7,755 bases of DNA from Bacteroidetes bacterium UBA1947 (GCA_002336915.1 DDET01000037.1:1-7755); one strand, 5' to 3'; shown: positions 1 through 6,454, counted from the first letter of the stretch. Numbers and translations: made by a program. Notes: a model not told the origin generated them from the sequence alone.

Positions 1-19
1 TGAAGTCGTGATATTCCAT
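1..19 (-). CDS. Possible N-terminal end of a divergent gene, cut by the window edge
   Basis: On the minus strand an ATG at 19-17 opens a frame reading M-E-Y-H-D-F to the window edge. A GGAG sits five bases upstream of this ATG, one of the few Shine-Dalgarno-like sites in the window. That, and its position opposite the gene starting at 151 with a 131-base AT-rich spacer between, suggest a divergently transcribed gene. Six codons are too few to assign a family, and I see no TAnnTTTG promoter box for it. It could equally be chance. Confidence 0.35.
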
Positions 20-132
20 TTTGTCTCCACATTTTTGATATAACTTGTATGTTAAAAATAAACTATGAATATAAAATAATTTTATTTGATGCAGGTAATT
101 AATCAATAATAGCACTTACTTTTGATTCGATT

Positions 133-140
133 TAAGTTTG
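133..140 (+). promoter_or_regulatory. Bacteroidota -7 box (TAAGTTTG) for the saccharopine dehydrogenase-like gene
   Basis: The octamer TAAGTTTG fits TAnnTTTG, the -7 consensus of the Bacteroidota primary sigma factor. It ends 10 bases before the ATG at 151, so the predicted transcript would have a leader of only a few bases. No clear -33 TTG/TTTG lies at the usual distance (about 19 bases upstream). The call rests on the box and its position. Confidence 0.4.
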
Positions 141-150
141 GTCATTAACT

Positions 151-1479
151 ATGCATACAATTCTTGTTGCAGGTGCTGGAAAATCAACTACTTACCTAAT
201 CCATTATTTACTCTCTATTGCACCTCGTCATAGGTGGAAGGTAGTAATTGCGGACGGTAGTGCAGAGGCCATCGCCCATAAAATTAACGGTAATTCACAT
301 GCCGAGGCTGCGGTAATTGATATTACCAATGCCGCACAACGTGAGCCTTTGGTGAAGCGTGCCGACATTGTGATATCATTAATGCCTCCACATTTACACA
401 TTCACCTGGCGCAGGACTGTCTTAAACACAAAAAGAACCTGATAACTTCTTCCTACATTTCTCCCGAGATGAGGGCGATGGACAAAGAGGTAAAAGAAGC
501 CGGTCTTATGTTCATGTGCGAGATGGGGCTTGATCCCGGTATAGATCATATGACTGCCAACCAGATCATTCATAGCATTCAGCGCGTTGCTGCCAGCATC
601 ATCTCCTTCAAGTCCTATTGTGGTGGCCTTGTTGCACCCGAAGATGACAATAACCCCTGGCACTACAAATTTAGCTGGAATCCACGGAATATAATTACAG
701 CAGGTAAAGACGGTGCTAAATACTTGTCGAATGGCAAGCAGGTTGATGTGCCCTACGAAAAGATGTTCGACAACAACAAAAAGATAAAAGTCGAAGGTCT
801 TGGCCAGCTAGCCTATTATCCAAACAGGGATTCGCTTCGTTACCTCGATCTGTATGATGTACCCGAAGTGAAGAATTTTATGCGCGCCACCTTACGCTAT
901 CCAAATTTCTGCAAAGGCTGGAACGCGCTGGTGCACCTTGGCCTTACTGACGAACATGACAATATCAATAATGGTGATCTGACTTATGCTGGCTGGCTTA
1001 AAAGTAAGGCCTCTTATAAGAACAGTACTACGCTCCCTGAACACGTAGCCAATAAACTCAACGTGCCCGGCGATGATAAGGTACTTTCTATGCTTCACTG
1101 GCTGGGCCTTTTTGATGAAAAACCCGTGCCGCAAAAGAATCGCTCCTCTGCTGATATCCTGCTTGATCTTTTGGTAGAAAAGTGGAAGATGGAACCTGAT
1201 GATAAAGACATGGTGGTAATGCAGCACGAGATAGAATACATACATAAAGGCAAGAAAAACAAGCTTACCAGCACAATGGTGCTTGAAGGCGAGAATAGCG
1301 AATTATCAGCCATGGCAAAAACAGTGGGCCTGCCAATGGGTATTCTTGCCAAAATGGTGCTCACTAAAAAAATTACTCCACCGGTAGGCGTTCATATCCC
1401 CAATATGCCGTCTGTATACCGTCCTTTATTGACTGAATTAAATCATCACGGCATCCGTTTTACTGATGAAGTAGAGTGA
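151..1479 (+). CDS. Saccharopine dehydrogenase-like oxidoreductase (C-terminal-domain family)
   Basis: A 442-residue protein resembling the glutamate-forming saccharopine dehydrogenase (reductase) family, known from yeast Lys9 and from the lysine-catabolic enzyme. The N-terminal Rossmann domain (about 1-125) begins with the nucleotide-binding turn GAGKST (8-13), in which the third glycine of GxGxxG is replaced. The segment MCEMGLDPGIDHM (122-134) and the following GGLVAPEDDNNPW (158-170) are typical of the family's substrate-binding domain. The length suits a stand-alone dehydrogenase without a fused lysine-ketoglutarate reductase. The likely reaction is NAD(P)-dependent interconversion of saccharopine with glutamate and aminoadipate semialdehyde in the cytoplasm. 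Carboxynorspermidine dehydrogenase is a related alternative. No lysine or polyamine gene is nearby to decide. The ATG at 151 is the natural start, since the Rossmann strand begins at residue 3. There is no Shine-Dalgarno, as is usual in this phylum. Confidence 0.85.
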   Translation: MHTILVAGAGKSTTYLIHYLLSIAPRHRWKVVIADGSAEAIAHKINGNSHAEAAVIDITNAAQREPLVKRADIVISLMPPHLHIHLAQDCLKHKKNLITSSYISPEMRAMDKEVKEAGLMFMCEMGLDPGIDHMTANQIIHSIQRVAASIISFKSYCGGLVAPEDDNNPWHYKFSWNPRNIITAGKDGAKYLSNGKQVDVPYEKMFDNNKKIKVEGLGQLAYYPNRDSLRYLDLYDVPEVKNFMRATLRYPNFCKGWNALVHLGLTDEHDNINNGDLTYAGWLKSKASYKNSTTLPEHVANKLNVPGDDKVLSMLHWLGLFDEKPVPQKNRSSADILLDLLVEKWKMEPDDKDMVVMQHEIEYIHKGKKNKLTSTMVLEGENSELSAMAKTVGLPMGILAKMVLTKKITPPVGVHIPNMPSVYRPLLTELNHHGIRFTDEVE

Positions 1480-1570
1480 TCATAATTCATTTATCTGTAC
1501 CTCTTACCTACCCTTCCACCTCTTACATTACAATACCACCACATCCTGCTCATCTCCCGTTTTACTGTTG

Positions 1571-1578
1571 TATATTTG
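1571..1578 (+). promoter_or_regulatory. Bacteroidota -7 box (TATATTTG) for the outer-membrane protein gene
   Basis: TATATTTG matches TAnnTTTG exactly and ends 14 bases before the ATG at 1593. The preceding spacer (1480-1570) is pyrimidine-rich and shows neither a -33 TTTG at the expected spacing nor a hairpin followed by a T run. The predicted leader is therefore under about 10 bases. Confidence 0.5.
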
Positions 1579-1592
1579 CGCATCTTTAGCGT

Positions 1593-2438
1593 ATGTCATT
1601 TATTACAGCCAGGCCATCTACCCTCAATAGAATAGCTTTTATTTGTTTTTTTGCATTCATATCCGTTTCCGCAGCGGCAAAAAAAAAGCATAGATATAAC
1701 ACCGCACTTTACGGTTCATGGGGTTACAATACCGAATGGTATACTCATCCTAATATAAAGATATCACAACCCGAACTGGGCAATGATTACACGCTCAATC
1801 ACGTCACAGCACACGACCATCGCGGCTGGGACCACAACCTTTTAAGTCAGCCGATCACGATTCCCCAATTTAATTGCCGCCTGGGCTATATGTTCAACGA
1901 AGACAAAGGCTGGGGAGTAGAGCTAAATTACGATCATCCTAAATTCATCGTGTCGGACGGTCAGCAAGTACATGTGACAGGCAAACGAAATGGTAAAGAA
2001 GTAGATGAAGTAATAACCTTCAGTGAAGCAAACGGATTCTTTTACTACCTCAACAATGGGGCTAATTTTTTCCTTTTCGATATGGTGAAGCGCTGGAAAT
2101 TTATCGCAGATAAAAAGGGACTTATCCGGCTCGATGCTGTTGCAAAGGCAGGTATGGGATTTATGGTCCCGCATGTGGAGAACCAGCTTTATGGTGACAA
2201 GAATAACCCCCATTTTCAAACCAGCGGATGGAACACAGCAGTGGAAGCCGCTGTAAGGCTTACATTCCTGCACTACGCCTATATCGAATATTGTAACAAA
2301 TTAGATTACGCCCGCTATACCGGGTTGAAAATTTACAAAGGCACCGCAAAACAAAACATGGGCACTTACGAAATGATCATGAACATAGGCTTCTACATCC
2401 CCGTTCATAAAAAAGCTGTCACTGCTCCAACCGAATAA
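1593..2438 (+). CDS. Exported, probable outer-membrane beta-barrel protein, function unknown
   Basis: A 281-residue protein. Residues 1-29 form a Sec signal peptide: basic RPSTLNR, hydrophobic IAFICFFAFISV, and a likely signal peptidase I site after SAAA, followed by KKKHRY. The mature part is rich in aromatic and glycine residues and alternates polar with hydrophobic positions (for example FNCRLGYMF 93-101, GWGVELNYD 106-114, VEAAVRLTFLHYAYIEY 217-233). It ends near a strand, MIMNIGFYIPV (261-271), which is the pattern of a small outer-membrane barrel. The motif NGFFYYLNNGANFFLFD (147-163) is distinctive. I do not recognise a specific family and see no catalytic motif I can name. The gene has its own promoter box and is convergent with smpB, with 38 bases between them. 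Two homopolymers, T7 (1646-1652) and A9 (1679-1687), fall inside or next to the signal-peptide codons. Confidence 0.75.
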   Translation: MSFITARPSTLNRIAFICFFAFISVSAAAKKKHRYNTALYGSWGYNTEWYTHPNIKISQPELGNDYTLNHVTAHDHRGWDHNLLSQPITIPQFNCRLGYMFNEDKGWGVELNYDHPKFIVSDGQQVHVTGKRNGKEVDEVITFSEANGFFYYLNNGANFFLFDMVKRWKFIADKKGLIRLDAVAKAGMGFMVPHVENQLYGDKNNPHFQTSGWNTAVEAAVRLTFLHYAYIEYCNKLDYARYTGLKIYKGTAKQNMGTYEMIMNIGFYIPVHKKAVTAPTE

Positions 2439-2476
2439 ACCGTAGTTCTTTTTGGAATTTTTACTTTTGAATTGAC

Positions 2477-2929
2477 CTAGTATCTGTTTAAGTGGCGTTT
2501 TATTTCTTTCTGCACATCACGCTCTTTAATGGTATCGCGCTTATCGTGCATCTTTTTACCCTTGCCCAGGCCTATCTCCAGCTTGGCATATCCCTTGTCA
2601 TTTATGAACATGGCGAGGGGCACAATTGTGAGGCCCTTCTCTTTTACTTTATTAGCCCATTTAGTGAGTTCTCTTTTATTCAGCAGCAGCTTCCGCTCGC
2701 GGGTGGGTGCATGTGCTGCGTAACCCGCATTTACATACTCGGCTATATGCAGGCTTCTTATCCACAACTCTCCCTTATCAAAGAAACAATAGCTGTCGTT
2801 AAAGCTCACTTTACCATTGCGCACAGATTTTATCTCCGATCCCGTAAGCATAATACCTGCGGTCAGTTTATCTTCTATAGCATACTCAAAGGTAGCCGGG
2901 CGGTTCTTTATGTAAACTTTCTCTACCAT
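2477..2929 (-). CDS. smpB: SsrA-binding protein SmpB
   Basis: SmpB binds tmRNA and brings it to stalled ribosomes for trans-translation. The 150-residue product has the family's usual size. The OB-fold core includes LTGSEIKSVRNGKVSF (28-43), the contact loop APTRERKLLLNKREL (74-88), and GLGKGKKMHDKRDTIKERD (120-138), the conserved start of the C-terminal tail that enters the decoding site. I chose the ATG at 2929-2927 because the family begins MVEK-like just before YIKNR; an in-frame TTG at 2956 would add nine residues not expected in SmpB. The gene lies 90 bases downstream of accD on the same strand. That spacer contains an octamer repeat array and no good TAnnTTTG box, so it may be read through from accD. 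The ssrA gene is not in the window. Confidence 0.95.
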   Translation of the reverse strand: MVEKVYIKNRPATFEYAIEDKLTAGIMLTGSEIKSVRNGKVSFNDSYCFFDKGELWIRSLHIAEYVNAGYAAHAPTRERKLLLNKRELTKWANKVKEKGLTIVPLAMFINDKGYAKLEIGLGKGKKMHDKRDTIKERDVQKEIKRHLNRY

Positions 2930-2988
2930 TTTGGGGCAAGCGGAATTAGTAATCAAGTTCCACTTTTGTAATTATTGCAAACTTCAAT

Positions 2989-3020
2989 TTGCACATTTGC
3001 ACATTATTATATTAGCACAT
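2989..3020. repeat. Degenerate 8-base tandem array between accD and smpB
   Basis: Four contiguous octamers read TTGCACAT, TTGCACAT, TATTATAT, TAGCACAT on the plus strand, from 2989 to 3020. The first two are identical, the fourth differs at one base, and the third is diverged. The array ends at the first base of the accD stop codon on the plus-strand map and lies about 60 bases upstream of the smpB start. No protein-coding or hairpin explanation is apparent. Arrays of the same period occur at 6455-6486 and 6935-6966. Confidence 0.65.
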
Positions 3021-3871
3021 TATTTAACGAACCAATCAATAGCCATGCTCAGTTTTTGCTTCAGTACATGCCGATCTACTATAAAATCAAGGAAGCCATG
3101 CTCCAGCAAAAACTCGGAACGCTGGAAACCTGCAGGAAGATCTTTTTTAATGGTCTCTTTAATAACGCGCGGACCGGCAAAACCGATCAGCGCCTTTGGT
3201 TCGGCGATATTGATATCACCCAGCATAGCGTATGATGCGGTAACACCACCCGTTGTCGGGTCGGTCATTAAAGATATATATGGTAAGCCTGCCTTAGCCA
3301 GCAAAGTCAAATTGGCTGATGTCTTAGCCATCTGCATCAGCGAGAAGGCACTTTCCATCATCCTTGCCCCACCGCTTTTTGATATAATCATGAAGGGCAG
3401 CTTATGCTCAATACAGTAGCGTATACCCCTGCATATCTTTTCACCCACTACCGAGCCCATAGAGCCGCCTATAAAGTTGAAGTTCATACAGGCTATCACA
3501 AAACCCTTTCCATCCAGCTTGCCAGTGCCTACGGTCATCGCATCGGTAAGGCCTGTAGCTTCCTGGGCATCCACCAGCCTTTTATCATAGGGTTTCATAT
3601 CCACGAAGCCCAGTTTGTCCTTCGGTACTATTCCCGCAAAAAGCTCCTCGTATTCACCCTCGTCAAATAATATCTTAAAATATTCTTTAGCGTTTATTTT
3701 ATTGTGGTAGTTGCATTTAGGGCATACATATAAGTGCTGTTCCAGCTCTTCCTGTGTAATGGTCAGTTTGCACTCAGGGCATTTGTGCCATAGTCCTTCC
3801 GGTGTTTCTTTCTTCTCATTCGTACTGGTCAGTACTCCCTTCCTCACTCTTCGAAACCAGGTTGATGACAT
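3020..3871 (-). CDS. accD: Acetyl-CoA carboxylase carboxyltransferase subunit beta
   Basis: AccD forms, with AccA, the carboxyltransferase that moves CO2 from carboxybiotin to acetyl-CoA, giving malonyl-CoA for fatty-acid synthesis. The 283-residue product has the N-terminal four-cysteine zinc ribbon (C31-x2-C34 and C50-x2-C53). It also has the crotonase-fold carboxyltransferase signatures GGSMGSVVGEK (135-145), SGGARMMES (166-174), DPTTGGVTAS (204-213) and GFAGPRVI (230-237). I placed the start at the ATG at 3871-3869, giving MSSTWFRRVRKG, the usual N-terminus. An in-frame TTG at 3907 would add 12 unlikely residues and overlap the promoter box. A purine-rich AAAGAG just upstream of the ATG could act as a weak ribosome-binding site. 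accA is not in the window. The gene has its own predicted promoter and follows the cytochrome gene by 65 bases. Confidence 0.96.
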   Translation of the reverse strand: MSSTWFRRVRKGVLTSTNEKKETPEGLWHKCPECKLTITQEELEQHLYVCPKCNYHNKINAKEYFKILFDEGEYEELFAGIVPKDKLGFVDMKPYDKRLVDAQEATGLTDAMTVGTGKLDGKGFVIACMNFNFIGGSMGSVVGEKICRGIRYCIEHKLPFMIISKSGGARMMESAFSLMQMAKTSANLTLLAKAGLPYISLMTDPTTGGVTASYAMLGDINIAEPKALIGFAGPRVIKETIKKDLPAGFQRSEFLLEHGFLDFIVDRHVLKQKLSMAIDWFVK

Positions 3872-3896
3872 AATCTCTTTGGATTTGATAAGACGG

Positions 3897-3904
3897 CAAA
3901 GATA
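3897..3904 (-). promoter_or_regulatory. Bacteroidota -7 box (TATCTTTG) for accD
   Basis: Read on the minus strand, TATCTTTG fits TAnnTTTG and ends 25 bases before the accD ATG. The implied leader of roughly 20 bases still contains the AAAGAG motif. No convincing -33 TTG lies at the usual spacing upstream. The box falls in the 65-base gap after the cytochrome gene, implying that accD can be transcribed independently of pyrRB. Confidence 0.45.
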
Positions 3905-3936
3905 CAATTAGATTGCTAAGAGAAAAGAAAAACCAA

Positions 3937-4734
3937 CTAATATACGGGATGACTATAGTAATATTGCATATACTTTATATACTTGTATAATTCAGCAACA
4001 TCAGATTGGGTTAAAGTATGGGGCGCAATACATTCAAGACCTCCACTCGACTTCTCCCAATCTTTACTAATGCCATCTTTATATTTAAATTTGGGATCGG
4101 TTAAATACCTTGTCAACCATTTTCTGTCTCGGATTTTAAGAATTTCTTCAAATGATGGGCCAAGTATATTTCTTGTCACGTGATGGCATGTCTCGCAATG
4201 AGTACGATATATTTGCCCGCCTTTTTCATTATTTCCACCAATCTGGCTAAAATCACTTTTAGTCAGTTGATAGCCTAAATGCTTGTCGCCTTCCGGAAAT
4301 TGGATTGAAGTGATAATGTCTAAAATATCTTCAACGTTCTTGGCATTCTTACATTCTATAAAAAAATTCGTTTTAGAGTAGACACCCTCTATACTCATCC
4401 TGATATAAATCCTTTCTTTGCTGATTGGCATTACCACATTTGCAAGAAAGCCATCGATCGTATCCATAGCAAAGACGTTGCTATCAACATCTTCCCTACC
4501 TACTATTGGCACATTTTCTCCAAATTCGAAGAACAAAGTATCTTTCCCATTGGTAAGACTCCCTTTCACAGAATCGTGAACATCAAGTTTTTCCCAACCA
4601 CCAGGTACCTTCAATTTAAATTTGGGAAACTCTATAGTTCTCGGAATATAAATGGGACTCTTATTTGAGTTGTTGGATAAACAACTGGCAAATATTACAA
4701 GGACTAATAGGACTTGATATTTAAGATTAGGCAT
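3937..4734 (-). CDS. Monohaem cytochrome c lipoprotein with an unassigned N-terminal domain
   Basis: A 265-residue protein. Residues 1-18 are a lipoprotein signal (hydrophobic VLLVLVIFAS, lipobox FASC, lipidated C18), placing it on the periplasmic side of a membrane. Residues about 30-147 form a mixed alpha/beta domain with no haem motif, starting FKLKVPGGWEKLD; I cannot assign it. Residues about 165-262 are a class I-type cytochrome c with one haem site, C180-E-T-C183-H184, then LGPS (191-194) and a C-terminal helix DVAELYKYIKYMQ. The position that normally supplies the axial methionine, just before LTxxDV, reads CIAPHTLT (235-242), so no Met is present there. The gene starts 11 bases after pyrB, with an AAGG near the ATG, but sampled lines are about 25-45% GC against about 48-58% in pyrB. 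It may be a later insertion. An electron-transfer role follows from the haem motif; its partner is unknown. Confidence 0.8.
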   Translation of the reverse strand: MPNLKYQVLLVLVIFASCLSNNSNKSPIYIPRTIEFPKFKLKVPGGWEKLDVHDSVKGSLTNGKDTLFFEFGENVPIVGREDVDSNVFAMDTIDGFLANVVMPISKERIYIRMSIEGVYSKTNFFIECKNAKNVEDILDIITSIQFPEGDKHLGYQLTKSDFSQIGGNNEKGGQIYRTHCETCHHVTRNILGPSFEEILKIRDRKWLTRYLTDPKFKYKDGISKDWEKSSGGLECIAPHTLTQSDVAELYKYIKYMQYYYSHPVY

Positions 4735-4745
4735 GTTGCCTTAAT

Positions 4746-5675
4746 TTACTCCATCTCCCTCTTCCCCGACAGCAGATAAATAATAGCCATCCTTATCGCT
4801 ACCCCATTCTCCACCTGGTCCAGTATTATCGACTGTTTGCTATCTGCTACGTCCGAGTTTATTTCCACTCCCCTGTTTATGGGGCCGGGGTGCATGATCA
4901 CTATTTCTTTTTCCAGGCTGTCCAGCATTTGCTTGTTCACACCGTAGTATAGTGCATACTCACGTAGCGTACTGAATAAGGGCTTATGCTGGCGCTCCAG
5001 TTGTATGCGCAGCACATTGGCTACCTCGCACCATTGCAGGGCCTTCTTTACATCATACTCCACTTTCACCCCCAGCGATTGTATATGCTTCGGTATCAGC
5101 GTCGGCGGACCGGCTACCATAACCTCAGCACCCAGTTTCGTCAGGCAGAAGATATTGCTCAATGCCACCCTGCTATGCATTATGTCGCCTATCAGCACTA
5201 CCCTTTTCCCTTTCACGCTTCCCAGCGTTTCTTTTATGGAATAGGCATCCAGCAAGGCCTGCGTAGGATGTTCATTGATACCATCGCCCGCGTTTATGAT
5301 GCTGGCATCAATATGGTTGGCCAGGAACCATGGCGCTCCGCTGGCACTGTGCCGCATCACCACCATGTCGACTTTCATGGCCAGGATGTTATTCACCGTA
5401 TCCACCAGCGTCTCCCCTTTCGATACTGAGGATCCCGAGGCCGAGAAGTTCACCACATCGGCACTCAGCCTTTTCTCCGCCAGTTCAAACGATATGCGTG
5501 TGCGTGTGGAATTCTCAAAGAACACATTGGCAACCGTAGTATCCCTCAGGCTGGGAACCTTCTTTATCGGGCGATTGATCACCTGTTTAAAATTATCCGC
5601 AGTCTGGAAAATACGCTCTATATCTTCGGTTTGAAGTTCCTTGATGCCTAAGAGATGTTTTACAGAAAGCGTCAT
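4746..5675 (-). CDS. pyrB: Aspartate carbamoyltransferase catalytic subunit
   Basis: PyrB condenses carbamoyl phosphate with aspartate, the committed step of de novo pyrimidine synthesis in the cytoplasm. At 309 residues it has the standard length. The visible active-site motifs are FFENSTRTRISFELA (52-66, carbamoyl-phosphate loop STRTR), GSSVSKGETL (81-90, the 80s-loop lysine K86), HPTQALLD (136-143), GDIMHSRV (163-170), VLRIQLERQ (221-229, aspartate-binding arginine and glutamine) and HPGPINRG (262-269). All expected catalytic residues are present. There is no pyrI regulatory subunit next to it, so the enzyme is probably an unregulated trimer or associates with another protein. It starts 22 AT-rich bases after the pyrR stop with no Shine-Dalgarno and no separate promoter box, so the two are very likely one transcript. 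Confidence 0.97.
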   Translation of the reverse strand: MTLSVKHLLGIKELQTEDIERIFQTADNFKQVINRPIKKVPSLRDTTVANVFFENSTRTRISFELAEKRLSADVVNFSASGSSVSKGETLVDTVNNILAMKVDMVVMRHSASGAPWFLANHIDASIINAGDGINEHPTQALLDAYSIKETLGSVKGKRVVLIGDIMHSRVALSNIFCLTKLGAEVMVAGPPTLIPKHIQSLGVKVEYDVKKALQWCEVANVLRIQLERQHKPLFSTLREYALYYGVNKQMLDSLEKEIVIMHPGPINRGVEINSDVADSKQSIILDQVENGVAIRMAIIYLLSGKREME

Positions 5676-5697
5676 GCTTTTAAATTGGTTTTATGTT

Positions 5698-6228
5698 TTA
5701 CTGGTCTATGAGCACCACTTCGTCTTTTTCGTCCTTCTCCGCCCAATACACTTTTATTTTTTGGGTTATTATTGTATCCACGGTCTGCCCCACATAGTCT
5801 GGCTGTATGGGTAGCTCGCGGCTAAAGCGCCTGTCTATCAGCACCAGCAGTTCCACGTTCTTTGGCCTGCCATATGCCAGCAGGGCATCCATCGCCGCGC
5901 GTATGGTACGGCCCGTGTGGAGCACATCATCTATCAGCACCACATTCCTGCCCTCTATACTAAAGTCGATATTGGTAGCTGCAGGTATGTGTATCTCGCT
6001 CTGGTGCACATCATCACGGTAAAAGGTGATATCGAGCTGACCGTAGTCTATGTTTTGCTGTCCGGTTATGTCCTTTACCATTTTGGCTATCCTTTCCGAG
6101 AGCCAGATGCCCCGGGGCTGTATGCCTATAATAGCGGTATCACGGAAATTAAGATGGTTTTCAACCAGTTGGTGGGCCAACCGCTGCAACGTTATATTCA
6201 GTTGATTTCTGTCCAGCAGGGTCTTCAA
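5698..6228 (-). CDS. pyrR: PyrR: pyrimidine operon regulator / uracil phosphoribosyltransferase
   Basis: PyrR has a type I phosphoribosyltransferase fold. In Firmicutes it binds pyr mRNA in response to UMP and also has weak uracil phosphoribosyltransferase activity. The 176-residue product shows GIQPRGIWL (35-43), LDITFYRDD (65-73), the PRPP loop VVLIDDVLHTGRT (96-108) and DRRFSRELPIQPDYVGQ (132-148), all diagnostic of PyrR rather than Upp. The start appears to be TTG (6228-6226), giving MKTLLDRNQ: the upstream frame has no ATG or GTG before a stop at 6258-6256, though an ATT at 6252 is in frame. It is first in a pyrR-pyrB unit. The predicted leader is only about 10 bases, leaving no room for a Firmicutes-type attenuator before pyrR, and the 22-base pyrR-pyrB gap is also too small. 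Whether this PyrR regulates RNA here is therefore uncertain. Confidence 0.94.
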   Translation of the reverse strand: MKTLLDRNQLNITLQRLAHQLVENHLNFRDTAIIGIQPRGIWLSERIAKMVKDITGQQNIDYGQLDITFYRDDVHQSEIHIPAATNIDFSIEGRNVVLIDDVLHTGRTIRAAMDALLAYGRPKNVELLVLIDRRFSRELPIQPDYVGQTVDTIITQKIKVYWAEKDEKDEVVLIDQ

Positions 6229-6245
6229 ATTGGGATATTTGAGCC

Positions 6246-6253
6246 CAAAAATA
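6246..6253 (-). promoter_or_regulatory. Bacteroidota -7 box (TATTTTTG) for pyrRB
   Basis: On the minus strand TATTTTTG fits TAnnTTTG and ends 17 bases before the TTG start of pyrR. A start site five to seven bases downstream would give a leader of about 10-12 bases. A T-rich stretch lies further upstream (minus strand, about 6271-6277), but no TTG sits at the expected -33 spacing. Confidence 0.45.
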
Positions 6254-6318
6254 GCTTAATTGTCCGATTATTAAAAACCCCCTGCCTATTTACCTATAGA
6301 TAACCCACATTTCGCTCA

Positions 6319-6407
6319 AAACCCCGGAGGGGTTAAACGTTAATAGCCCCGGATGCAATCCGGGGACCCCGGGCCAAAACGCATCGCAACCCCGACAGGG
6401 GTTGAAC
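6319..6407. repeat. Triple-hairpin GC-rich palindromic element
   Basis: Three compact hairpins lie in 85 bases. H1 at 6320-6334 pairs AACCCC with GGGGTT around a 3-base loop. H2 at 6347-6365 pairs CCCCGGAT with ATCCGGGG around GCA, a perfect 8-base stem. H3 at 6387-6404 pairs CAACCCC with GGGGTTG around GACA. H1 and H3 are near-identical direct repeats (AACCCCG...GGGGTT-AAC, one base gap), so their arms could also pair with each other and enclose H2. None is followed by a T run on either strand, so they do not look like intrinsic terminators. The element is far more GC-rich than the surrounding spacer. It sits between divergent genes, about 90 bases upstream of pyrR and 95 bases upstream of the NTF2-like gene. 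The form suggests a dispersed REP-like or small non-autonomous repeat; copy number cannot be seen here. Confidence 0.75.
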
Positions 6408-6454
6408 TATCTCCGCGCTATGGATAGCACTAAAAAATATAACACAAATACATC

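Noticed and set aside
172..189. GAGKST in the saccharopine dehydrogenase-like protein as a Walker A ATP-binding loop
   Set aside because: Walker A needs a glycine five residues before GK; here that position is Leu5. Placement at the first strand of a Rossmann fold fits a nucleotide-cofactor turn instead.
2462..2469. TACTTTTG, a further TAnnTTTG match on the plus strand
   Set aside because: It lies between the convergent stops of the outer-membrane protein gene and smpB, with no plus-strand gene downstream until 6500. A chance hit is expected at this motif length.
2492..2971. Plus-strand open frame of 159 codons opposite smpB
   Set aside because: It mirrors smpB, a clear conserved gene. Its translation is cysteine- and isoleucine-rich with no recognisable domain.
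3872..3907. Longer accD starting at TTG 3907
   Set aside because: It adds 12 residues not found at AccD N-termini and would run through the predicted promoter box; MSSTWFRR at 3871 is the usual start.
4986..5429. Plus-strand open frames within pyrB, and similar ones opposite accD, pyrR and the helicase
   Set aside because: All lie antisense to strongly conserved coding sequence and show low-quality composition (His/Tyr-rich or Ser/Pro-rich), as expected of shadow frames.
6320..6404. Hairpins H1-H3 as intrinsic terminators
   Set aside because: No T run follows any stem on either strand, and the flanking genes diverge from this spot, so there is no upstream transcript end to serve.
6319..6407. 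Spaced palindromes as a CRISPR array
   Set aside because: Only two similar units occur, with no uniform spacers and no cas genes nearby.
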